Source: an uncultured Candidatus Altimarinota bacterium
GTDB lineage: Bacteria > Patescibacteriota > Gracilibacteria > BD1-5 > UBA6164
Direction: 5' to 3'
DNA length: 7,579 bases
Assembly (NCBI GenBank): GCA_937931775.1
Contig: CALHAQ010000052.1
Span: 1 to 7,579 of the forward strand
A program made the translations under genes and the position numbers. Position 1 is the first letter of the stretch. Every line of letters starts with the position of its first letter. The notes under the pieces were generated by a model. That model was not told the origin of the DNA. It made no database searches and saw only the letters and a program-made list of their open reading frames with translations. Below, one piece after another: positions 1 through 7,579 of the stretch.

Positions 1-233
1 TTACAGTAATGCTTTTCAGTTCCATGGAAAGTGGATACGTTAAACTCCTTTCTATGCTCATCATGATTCCTCTTATCAATACAACACTTGTATTTTTTAA
101 ATGAATATTTGAACTAGGATACTTCCACTATCACAGAATGACAAACCTTGATGGACTCGGAGATATATTTTACCAAATAGAACAAGAAGAGAAAGAAGAT
201 ATTCGTGAAGAAGAACAAAAAAATAGTTTATAA
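1..233 (+). CDS. C-terminal end of a probable membrane protein (5' end outside window)
   Basis: The open frame enters at base 3 and ends at TAA (231-233), giving about 76 residues of a C-terminus. It has an in-frame TGA near position 111 (Lys-Gly-Ile if TGA is Gly). The first half is strongly hydrophobic, with a stretch rich in Leu, Met, Ile, Val and Phe including LLSMLIMIPLINTTLVFF, likely one membrane helix. It is followed by a Tyr/His-rich turn (GYFHYHRM) and a highly charged Glu/Lys/Arg tail (IEQEEKEDIREEEQ) ending the protein. This pattern fits a membrane protein with a short charged cytoplasmic tail. I do not recognise the family. The AMMECR1-family gene starts 11 nt later on the same strand, so the two are probably co-transcribed. 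Internal ATGs exist, but the frame is open to the window edge, so a start cannot be chosen. Confidence 0.6.
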
Positions 234-244
234 AACACAAAAAT

Positions 245-778
245 ATGAAAGATTTAGTATGACAAATACTTACAGAGTATTTTAAGAATCTTAGAGAACC
301 AAAACCTGAAGAACTTGATGTAAAAGATGATATTCTCAAAAAAGAAAAAGGATGTTGTTTTGTTACTTTATATCTCAACGGTGAAGTACGATGATCAGCA
401 GGAAACATAAAAGAAATACATGAAAATTTACTACAAGAACTCATAGCAAATACTATTGCTGCACTTACAGGAGATAAGAGATTTTCCCCTCTCACTCTTA
501 ATGAAGCTGAGAAAATACAATTTCGAATAGATAAAATTACACATAGAGAAATGTTATCAATATGAAAAATAGGAGAAATAGATCCTACAAAATCTTGAGT
601 TATTGCAATAAAAAGAGACTATGAAGCGCTCGCAACTATACTCCCCAATATATCTCCAAAACTCATGACTTGAGAAGATTTTATTCCAGTATTAGAAAAT
701 AAACTCAAAGATAAGAAACTGAATGATAAAAAAATCATACTCTATAGAATAGAGACCCTTGTAGAAACAAATTATTAA
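245..778 (+). CDS. AMMECR1-domain protein (code 25)
   Basis: This 177-residue protein is continuous only when five in-frame TGA codons are read as Gly. It matches the AMMECR1 family over nearly its full length. After a short N-terminal helix comes the strand GCCFVTLYLNGE. Next is the family signature region VRGSAGN (residues 48-54, with Gly50 encoded by TGA), where most members have LRGCIG. Then comes the RFSPLT motif (from residue 79), a strand like 'KIQFRIDKI', the ILPNISPKLMTGEDF segment, and the closing ILYRIET. Family length is about 170-200 residues, so it looks complete. AMMECR1 proteins are found in archaea, eukaryotes and some bacteria, in the last often with Memo and radical-SAM partners; the biochemical role is not settled. 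The Cys and Ile of the usual signature are replaced by Ser and Ala. The ATG at 245 follows an A-rich leader without a Shine-Dalgarno motif. The stop lies inside the terminator palindrome. Confidence 0.85.
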
Positions 779-805
779 AAAACTCTCTTAAGAGAGTTTT
801 TTAAT
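774..805. terminator. Bidirectional intrinsic terminator between convergent genes
   Basis: Positions 774-805 are a perfect 16-bp inverted repeat. Folded, CTCTC pairs with GAGAG around a TTAA loop (788-791), flanked by six A on one side and six T on the other (777-782 and 797-802), so each strand gives a GC-containing stem followed by a U tract. The palindrome includes the TAA stop of the plus-strand AMMECR1 gene (776-778). It also takes in the last base (805) of the minus-strand pilin-like gene's TAA (805-807). It therefore serves both convergent units with almost no intergenic DNA. Confidence 0.85.
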
Positions 806-3111
806 TATCTATAAAATAGTTCTAATCTAAGTCAGGTGAAATATAGGTCTTTATTATTATTCGCATCAAGTCATATATACCAATTAAATTCTTCTGGAGT
901 TTTATATATTCTATGTCGCGTTTGCTCTCGAGTCCATACTCTATCTGTTCAACCATCATCTACTACTATAGTTTCCAGTGTAATATCTTCACCATTTGTT
1001 GAAAATGTACCATCATTATAGTGAATTCTATTATGGAAAACATATCACTCATGTGGATTAATACCTGCTGCTGTCTCTATAGCATATGCCATAATGGCTG
1101 CAGCGAATGCATCCTCGTTATCTCCTGCATTAAACGTATTTCCAGAACTCATATTACGAAATACTCATTCATCACTTACAAATAAAATAAAACCTTTTCC
1201 GTGTTTTCTCAGTATTGCTGTTGGAAGAAATGGAGAATATTGATCTCGAGCTAAAATAATATCGTCAGGTAATGGTGTCCCTATAAGACCACTATATGCA
1301 TCATCTCATATAAGAGTTTTTCCACGTAGGTCTACTCATAATCCTATACTTCCATTTACGAGAGGATGATCTACGTTTGCAATTTCCCAGTACTTACTTA
1401 CATTCTCATGATTATTTCAACTTGGCATATTGTAATATTCTCCTATAGGATCCCAATCACTAATATCATTCGTAGACAAAAGAAATCCTCATGCTTCTAC
1501 CCATTCATTTATAGCTTCCATTTCAGAACTTGAATAAGGATATATAGTAGTACCAGCTCTTACTTGAGATGAGTTACTTGGAATATATCAATCAAAAAGT
1601 ATCCCTCCTTCTAAGTAAGAAGTAGTAACGGTGTTAGACTGATCTACAAGAGTGATATCAATATCTGTCAGATTTCATCATGGTCCAAAATTTGCTGGAT
1701 TTGCCATTTTCTGATTAAAGTATGAGAAAAAACAATACGGAAAACTCCCTGGAGGAGGATTTGCAGCACATGTTCCTGGAGACCAAGGATTAGTTTTTCC
1801 TGAAAGAATTGTAGTATTACTTGTACCGCTATCTAATGATCACGAACCATAATCCGATCTCCACATACTCATCCGTACTTCATATCACGCTTTTAATACG
1901 CTCGGATCATCAAATGTAACTTGATAATTAGAGGAATAATTTCCTGTTTGATGAAGTGCATAGTTATTTCCATCTACAGGAGTAGAAAGAGCAACTATCT
2001 CATTTGTTTCACCAGCATTTTCAATAGCTCCTAATACTCATGATCACGATGCAAAATCTCCATTCGTAATATGATTATCACCAACTCTTGTCCACCCTCA
2101 TCCATCAGTTTCCATATCACAATATACTTGATATGCTGGTTCTCCGTCGGGTCCATCTGGATCTATTTCGTAAAGCCTACTTCCTTCAGCTAAACCGTCA
2201 TCTAATATATCCTTACAGTTAAAATATGATCTAAACGGAATTCTAAATTTCCGAGTAAGAAATCACTTTAAACCTGTCAGTCAATCTTTTTCAAGTACAG
2301 AAGCATATGTATCAAAAGATTCTGTAGGAGTAGTTGCATAAATATATTTAAGTTTTTCATTGAATTCTAAAAGTTTTGCTTCAGATTTTAGTTCATTAGA
2401 TTGACCTGTATACACAACAGGATCTAAAACATTAAAATTAAATCCTCAATCAACTGATAAATGAGGAGCATAACTATGAGGAAGATTAAAAAACTGATCA
2501 TAAACAAGTTTTTGATTCATTACGACACTTACAACATCTGTGTCAGTAATGTCATTAGAAATTATTGAAGGAGTTGCAATAAAGTGCTCTGTAGAACCAT
2601 CATTTACTCGTACCATAAATCCATTATAATCTCCAAGTACATATGCTGTCTCAATAGATGCAGCATCAGCGCTTGAAACAAGTCGATTTAGCGCGAGTTC
2701 ACCAAGTCATTCTTCTTGTTTAAAACTTTCTTTTATAGATGCAATTTGAAATTCATTTGCCCTTGCTGTAGTAGAATATGTATATTCATTTCAGAATAAA
2801 GGATCCACAGGTTCACCAAAAAATCATATTGCCGCTCAAACTTTTTTTCAAAAAGTTCATTGTACCCAAGCAACAGCTGATCAACTATAAGTAATATTAA
2901 CTGCATTACTTGGTTTAGGAAAATTTCACTCTCATACTTGATATAGCTCAAGCAGTCCTACTATTTGGGTCATATCTGCCTCTCTCTTTGCATCTCTCGA
3001 TTCTCCAAGATTTGTTTCGAAATAAACATATCATATAGTCCCAAGTATAGTTATAAGAGTCATTACTACAACAAGCTCTACCAGGGTAAATCAGTACTTC
3101 TTATTTCTCAT
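805..3111 (-). CDS. Type IV pilin-like protein with fibrinogen-like C-terminal region and nested amidotransferase-fold-like insert
   Basis: This frame gives 768 residues, with about 31 in-frame TGA codons read as Gly and no internal TAA or TAG. The N-terminus is a textbook prepilin: MRNKKY, then Gly7 (a TGA codon), then FTLVELVVVM and a hydrophobic helix. Cleavage by prepilin peptidase is expected after Gly7. A GspG/pilin-like core follows: ESRDAKREADM heptads, then PVDPLFGNEYTYS (about 101-113) and EFQIAS (about 120-125). Residues about 156-298 are a module shared with the upstream protein (ATPSII, DTDVV, KLVY). A fibrinogen-like entry follows with NCKDIL (Cys299), YCDM (Cys331) and DGGGWTRVG (about 336-344). 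Then comes an NGDF-led region resembling a carbohydrate-binding jelly roll. Residues about 418-688 look like an insert of class-I glutamine-amidotransferase fold. The end resumes the shared domain (FTGLRLELFYR). ATG 3111 is the first start after an in-frame TAG at 3124-3126 and sits at the prepilin leader, so the start is secure. Likely role: minor or modified pilin displaying a binding head. Confidence 0.9.
1050..1860 (-). other. Glutamine-amidotransferase-fold-like domain inserted in the pilin-like protein
   Basis: These are residues about 418-688 of the pilin-like protein. They have no counterpart in the otherwise collinear C-terminal region of the upstream paralogue. Motifs resemble the class-I amidotransferase-like domains seen in ThuA/DUF4350-type proteins. 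They include a segment SEMEAINEWVEAGGFLLS (helix, then turn and strand), a DHPLVNG motif near residue 582 like the 'HP(I/L)..G' of those families, and a late strand GKGFILFVSDEGVF near 638. The protein resumes the host domain at VFHNRIHYNDG. I see no clear nucleophilic Cys in a tight turn, so a binding rather than catalytic role is more likely. The family call is from motif resemblance only; the insertion itself is better supported. Confidence 0.55.
2218..2646 (-). other. Shared module, copy in the pilin-like protein
   Basis: About 143 residues between the pilin core and the fibrinogen-like entry. It is collinear with 4143-4580 of the upstream gene. Matching landmarks are GDYNGF, FIATPSII, DTDVV, KLVYD, DGGFNFNV, VVYTG and then NCKDIL. 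I recognise no named domain. It occurs in both proteins immediately before the fibrinogen-like region, so it may be a connector or an assembly interface. Confidence 0.75.
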
Positions 3112-3119
3112 ATTTTTTA

Positions 3120-6100
3120 TTATCTATAATAAACTTCCATCTTCATTCATGTCACATAGAACGGTCATGCTATATCAAGTCACATATTCCATGTAAAATC
3201 AGATACCAATCAAGTGAGAGGTATACGAACTCTTCTATGTTGCCATCCATCTATTTCTTCAATAACTTCATAGTCAGGATTTGTGGTAGAACTACTCCCA
3301 TCATCATAATTAACTGTATTACTAAATATTGATGAATTAGTACCATCAACCCAAGCAGAAACACGAATTTCTTGAGCAAAATACTCTCATGGTATACTTG
3401 GGAAATACAGAGGATATGATTCAGTAATAGAACCATTATGTTGCAAGACAAATGCATCAGGTATATATGATGGAGGAGCCTTTGTAGAGTGTGCAACTAT
3501 GAGATTATCAGAAACATTGTTATAACCTGTAAAGGTATGTTCTTCTACATGGTTTTGAGATCAAAAATCTCCATTATGAATATAATCTTCTCCTATTCTA
3601 GTCCATCCTCATCCATCAGTAGTCATATCACAGTATACATTATATGGACTCTGACCTCACAGACCATCTTTATCAACTTTATATATTCCATCTTCTACGT
3701 TTCATCCTAAAAATATTTCTACTTCTCGAAGATTTAAAAGATTTCAACCTACTGTTTGTATAGCAAGTTTCTTCACATTATATAAATGCCCTATTCATTC
3801 TAAATCCAAATCAATAACATAATCATCCGTGGTATCCCAAAGTGGATGAGAGTATATAAGTCATCCTAATTGATTATAAAGTTGGACTGTTGCTCATGAA
3901 AGTCTATCACTACAACAACCTACTCTATTATATATACGCACATATCAAATACGCTGTGTCTCTGCCCACTCAAATTCAATAGTTGCATTTCCATCAGCAG
4001 AATGGTATTCATAATCCAAGTCTCCCGTAGTAGATTTTATACCATTAGTAATCCCAGAAGTTCCATACGAGTTATATGCTGAAGGACTTGCCGAGATAGT
4101 TGCCTCAGGAGCTACATTATATATGAGTTTAGATTGCAGAATATCACTACAATAAAAAGGTTTAATTGGATTAATTCAAATATTTTCTCAAATAATTGTC
4201 TCTAAATATCAAAGAGAATAGTCATCAAGATATGATGCAACTTTTTCATAAGCTGGGAAGTCATTATAGGTACTACGTACTCATTCATCTATAAGTTTAA
4301 GTCCTCCATATGATCATAAATCCTCTTTTGAACCACTATACAATAAAGGAGATGTAATAGTGAAGTCAAATCCTCCACTCATAGTAAGATTTGCTCATGA
4401 GTAACTCGCAGGAATATTATCAAATCCATTATATACGAGTTTTTTATTTTCTATAATATGGATGACATCAGTGTTCGATAGATCATATGCGATAATAGAA
4501 GGAGTTGCAATGATATAGTGACTACTCCCACTACTCGTATAAGCTATGAGTCCATTATAATTTCAGGTTACAAAAACACCTGAAGTTTCTGTAGTAGAAT
4601 TTTCTCACGAAGGTGCACTATAGGCTTGTGTAGTAACATCATAAGAATCAGTTATACCACCTATATTGAGTAGAGCACTTGTAGTAGAAGATCATGATAT
4701 AGAACTTACAAGTCTCACAGTGACTTCATCATTATTAGTTACTGTTCCAGCGAAAGAAGTAAATGCTCCTAATGCTCAAACCCTATACTCTCCTCAAGAT
4801 ACAGCAATGGTACTTGGTGCGTTTAAACCAGTAACAGTAATAGTACTAGAAATATATTGAGAATTAAGATTAGCATCTGTAATATCCATAAAAGAAAAGG
4901 CATCTGGGATAGTATCTCATGCTCCAGTAGTTACTATATACCCATCGCTTTGACCACCTACTGTAAGAGTCACAGAAGTAGGTGTTGACCATGAAGAAGA
5001 AGATGTTTGACGTACTATAAAAGTATCTCAATTGTATACAGTCCCTGCAGAAGAAGTCCAAACTCAAGAACCATTTATACTATATTCTCATCATGCTGAA
5101 ATAGAAATACTAGTTCCTGTATTGATTCAAGACACAGTCACAGGATCAGAAATATATTCACTACTTATCACTGCATCTGAGATATCACCGATAGAAAACG
5201 TATCTGGACTAGTATCAGGTGGTATAGTGGTAATACTATAGGTATCTGATACTCCTCAAACTATAAGTGTTGCGCTAGTAGTAGTAGATGGAGAAGCTGA
5301 AGAAGTATTTTTCAAAGAAATAACGTCTCAGTTATTGATGGTAGTTGGAGTACTTGTATATGATTTTGAATCATTAACGTCATACTCTCATCCTGAAATA
5401 CTCAAACTTGTAGCTGTATTTATTCACGAAATCGTTATACTATTTGAGGTATAATCAGTACTCAGATTCGCATTAGGAACATCAGAAAATGCAAAAATAT
5501 CTGGAGTAGTATCAGGAGGAGGGGCTGGGGTTGTAACATTGTATGTTGCTGTCACTCCTCCTATATCAAGTATAGAACTTATCGTAACAGAATTAGATGC
5601 TGAAGATGTTTGCCTGATTTGAATAACATCTCCATTACTCACACTTCATGCAGAAGTAGTATAACTTCCTCCATTAATCTTATATTCTCAAGATCATGAA
5701 ATACTAATAAGTGTTGAGGTATTAATTCATGATACTGTAATACTATTAGATTCATAAACTGTAGAAAGAGATGCATTTGTGACATCACTAAAGTTAAAAT
5801 TATCAGGTACTCCATCTGGAGCTGTAGTAGTGATATCAAAATCAGATGAACTAGTACCAATAGTAAGAGTTGCTGATTTCAAAGTTCCTGCTGTATTAGA
5901 AGAAGGCATTTTAACTGTGATAATATCTCCATTTGAAACATTACTTGTAAGAGAAGTAAAAGATCAAGACCCTTCTTCATCAATAAGTTCCATTTCTGTA
6001 ATATTTACCCAAGAACCCCCATTATCAGCAGAACTAATATTAATTCTATAATATCTGTAGTAATCATTATTAGAAAAACTATATTCTTTCTTCGTGGCAT

Positions 6101-7579
6101 CTGCTGAGATAGATTCATTAGTCCTCGTATCAAGAATAGTCCAATTTGAATTGTCATTAGATCATTCAAAAGTCCAATTACTTGGAGAGTATCTCCAACT
6201 ATTCCATCCACCATCTTGTCAGCTATCTCTATATAGAGTATATTTACTTACAACCTTATCATTCCCAGATCATAAATCATATTTAAGCCAAGCTGGAATA
6301 CTTCCATTATTTCACCAACCGGTAGAAGATGTATTATTATCAAATGCATCATCCGAGTCATTAGTCCAATAAGTACTAGAAGCTGAAGTACTTCAACCAG
6401 AGGTAACATCATACGGTACCCCATCTGATATTTTGTATTCAGCTCATACTCCAGATATACTTATAGGTACAGATACATTGAGTCAAGAAACAGTTATTGT
6501 ATTTGAACTATACTCTGTATTCACATCCGCTCAAATAACAGGACTAAAAGTAAAGGAATCAGGAGTGGTATCAGCAATGAGTGTTGTTACAGAATAATTC
6601 TCTTGTACTCATCCTATATCTAGGGTAGATGCTACTGCCGTACTATTAGAAGATGATGAAGTGAGTCTAAGCGAAACAGTATCTCCGAGACTTACTGTTC
6701 ATGCTGTAGAGACAAAAGTTCCACCGTTAATATTATATTCTCCTGCTGTTACACTAATAGGAGTATTCGTATTAATTCCTGTTACAGATATAGTATTTGA
6801 TATGTATACTGTTGAAAGATTTGCATCCGTAACATCACTTAAAATAAAAGCATCAGGAGTCGTATCGGGTGTTGGTGGTGGACCACTTGATTCTGGTGGT
6901 TCATCTTTATATGGATGTGAGTTTGGGAGACTTCAATCTTTTCACCATTTATGAGCTAAATATCATTCTATTTTTTCTCTATCAGCTGAATCTAACTTAG
7001 TATCAAATATAAGTATTTCAGATACAACAAATTCCGAAGTTTCATTTGAAGCCCATCATGCCTCATTAAATGCCCAATTAATTCCTGAAATCGAATTTGT
7101 AGCACCTTGAGAAACTAATTCTCAAGTTCTATAAAAAGCATAATTTATATTGTCAGTGTGAAATCAGTAAATATAAGTTTTAGTACGATTACTTTTAGTT
7201 GCAGGCGAGCTATTATAATCATTTGGAGATCCATTAATATATATAGAATCTCTATATTTACCATGGTACCCTATAAGATAATTTCAGTTTGCTCATTGAA
7301 GTGCTCTCCCATCTGAATCTGTACTACCACCAAAAGGATCTTTTTTGTCTACTACATAAAATATATCTCCTGAGGTTATATCAGAGTTATTCAACAGTAG
7401 TCACATATCATTATCAATATATACTCAAGGATAACTTCAACTAAGCCCAGAAGTTGCATATTCTATATCTCATCCTGTTGTTATTGGATTATTAGCAGAT
7501 CATGCACTAGATTTATTTACCCATGTTATTATTACTGATTCATCCGATGGGTTGTCCCAAGTATCTCAATCTCAATCTA
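3120..7579 (-). CDS. Giant modular surface adhesin, 3' 1485 codons (5' end outside window)
   Basis: The frame is open from the right edge to TAA at 3120-3122 (followed at once by a second TAA), with about 65 in-frame TGA codons read as Gly. Visible domain order: (1) LamG/concanavalin-like domain, entering at a DGDGD motif and a SVIITWVNKSSA segment and closing with IEGYLAHKWG and LPNSHPYK. (2) A Pro-rich linker (about 6866-6902). (3) Six Ig-like repeats of about 100 residues, the second split by an F5/8C discoidin domain. (4) A module shared with the pilin-like protein (ATPSII, NTDV, KLVY). (5) A fibrinogen-like region with CSDIL, YCDM and TDGGGWTRIG, carrying an F-type-lectin-like domain. 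(6) A C-terminus YVTGMKMEVYYR that mirrors the downstream protein. No membrane segment is visible, so secretion or anchoring signals must be upstream. It probably forms a long Ser/Thr-rich stalk with several carbohydrate-binding heads. The pilin-like gene starts 8 nt downstream, implying one transcript. Confidence 0.9.
3708..4121 (-). other. F-type-lectin-like (fucolectin) domain inserted in the fibrinogen-like region
   Basis: About 138 residues, running from APEATISASPSAYNSYG and ITNGIKS to NLLNLREVEIF. It has the hallmarks of fucose-binding F-type lectins: His (codon 4002-4004), then 25 residues on an Arg (3924-3926), a vicinal CysCys pair and a second Arg (3903-3905) in NRVGCCSDRLSG. The known motif is H-x26-R-x-D-x4-(R/K). 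Here the spacing is one shorter and the Asp is replaced by Gly (codon GGT, not TGA). Sugar specificity may therefore differ or be lost. The domain lies between CSDIL and the GIYKVDKDG...YCDM segment of the host fibrinogen-like domain. Confidence 0.75.
4143..4580 (-). other. Shared module, copy in the giant adhesin
   Basis: About 146 residues between Ig-like repeat 6 and the fibrinogen-like region. It matches the pilin-like protein over its whole length: TGNYNGL, IIATPSII, NTDVIHII, KLVYNGF, SGGFDFTI, LLYSGS, then YCSDIL. No named domain is recognised. Confidence 0.75.
4629..6866 (-). repeat. Six tandem Ig-like repeats of about 100 residues
   Basis: Repeats begin at 6866, 6572, 5816, 5513, 5216 and 4916 (reading leftward), spaced 98, 252, 101, 99 and 100 residues; the last ends near 4629 (96 residues). 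Each opens with a variant of DTTPDAF (DGVPDNF in repeat 3) and contains a segment like 'LST.Y.SNTITVSGIN'. Then follow ISISGGEY.INGG, a 'S.AG(T/S)V.NGD' turn, RQTSSAS, and a final 'TL.IGGV....Y.VTT'. Similar repeats occur in large secreted adhesins of other bacteria and are thought to be Ig-like beta sandwiches. They are diverged in DNA, so this is an old protein repeat rather than a recent tandem duplication. The long second interval is due to the inserted discoidin domain. Confidence 0.85.
5979..6419 (-). other. F5/8 type C (discoidin) domain inserted in Ig-like repeat 2
   Basis: About 147 residues, the usual size for the fold. Motifs in order: ASSTYWTNDSDDAFDNNTSS (the 'AFDGN..T.W' entry), GWGNNGSIPAWLKYDLGSG (the 'W...WLEYDLG' strand), KYTLYRD, SNWTFEGSNDNSNWTILDTR (the classic 'P..W.L.GSNDG..W..LD.R') and YYRYYRINISSA with a closing ITEMELID. 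F5/8C domains bind glycans or membranes. The host repeat stops after GAEYKISDG and resumes at GSFTSLTSNVSNGD, so this domain sits in a loop of the Ig-like unit. Confidence 0.85.
6903..7579 (-). other. LamG/concanavalin A-like domain (5' truncated by window edge)
   Basis: About 225 residues are visible. The entry DGDGDTWDNPSDES followed by ITWVNKSSA matches the common 'D..S..TW.DKSGN' opening of these bacterial lectin/glucanase-like jelly rolls, where the Asp residues often bind calcium. Later strands include NGNYLIGYHGKYRDSIYING, SEILIFDTKLDSADREKIEG and the very typical closing GYLAHKWG...LPNSHPYK. Both Gly of DGDGD are TGA codons. Such domains usually bind sugars or proteins on surfaces; no ligand can be assigned here. 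Confidence 0.8.

Noticed and set aside
97..495. Open frame of about 130 codons on the minus strand
   Set aside because: It is antisense to the well-supported AMMECR1 gene and the preceding coding tail, has odd Ser/Phe-rich composition and matches nothing.
3120..3180. Alternative reading frame ending at TAG 3124-3126 as the end of the giant gene
   Set aside because: The continuous domain-bearing frame ends at TAA 3120-3122 and gives a C-terminus matching the paralogue; the TAG frame contains none of these motifs.
4629..6866. Periodic repeats as a CRISPR or tandem DNA array
   Set aside because: The period is about 300 nt, the copies are diverged in DNA, and the periodicity is explained by a coded protein repeat.
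4666..6954. Several plus-strand open frames of 60-97 codons
   Set aside because: They lie opposite the Ig-like repeats, F5/8C domain and linker; their recurrence mirrors the repeats on the true coding strand.
805..7579. Many TGA codons taken as a sign of pseudogenes or sequencing errors
   Set aside because: No TAA or TAG interrupts either frame, domain motifs run straight through, and TGA falls at conserved glycines.
1..7579. TGA = Trp (mycoplasma-type code) or selenocysteine
   Set aside because: TGA lies at Gly positions of known motifs next to TGG-encoded Trp, and about 100 in-frame TGA codons without nearby special structures exclude selenocysteine.

Overview
The window is AT-rich DNA that makes sense only if TGA is read as glycine (genetic code 25). 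That code is established for two lineages of the candidate phyla radiation, Absconditabacteria (SR1) and Gracilibacteria (BD1-5); the sequence does not decide between them. Read with the standard code, every gene breaks into fragments. Read with TGA = Gly, four long, compact genes appear. TGA falls exactly where glycine is expected: the residue before the prepilin cleavage site, the GGGWT motif of fibrinogen-like domains, the RG of an AMMECR1 motif, and a DGDGD acidic motif. TGG is used separately for Trp, and all four stops are TAA.

Layout: two convergent units meet at a bidirectional terminator (774-805). On the plus strand are the 3' end of a probable membrane protein (1-233) and, 11 nt later, an AMMECR1-family protein (245-778). 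On the minus strand, read from right to left, are a very large surface protein whose 5' end lies outside the window (7579-3120) and, 8 nt downstream, a type IV pilin-like protein (3111-805). The large protein runs: LamG/concanavalin-like domain, six Ig-like repeats of about 100 residues (one carrying a discoidin F5/8C domain), an unnamed shared module, and a fibrinogen-like C-terminal region carrying an F-type-lectin-like domain. The pilin-like protein runs: prepilin leader and helix, GspG-like pilin core, the same shared module, and the same fibrinogen-like C-terminal region, here carrying a glutamine-amidotransferase-fold-like insert.

The two minus-strand proteins are therefore paralogous over their C-terminal halves and probably co-transcribed. 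My inference is that they form a cell-surface or pilus-borne adhesion system: one subunit is anchored or assembled through the type IV pilin pathway, and its partner is a long, lectin-decorated stalk. Members of these lineages include epibionts and predators of other bacteria, which fits a role in attachment, but nothing here proves a target. The most notable feature is nested construction: three different folds appear to be inserted inside loops of host domains.
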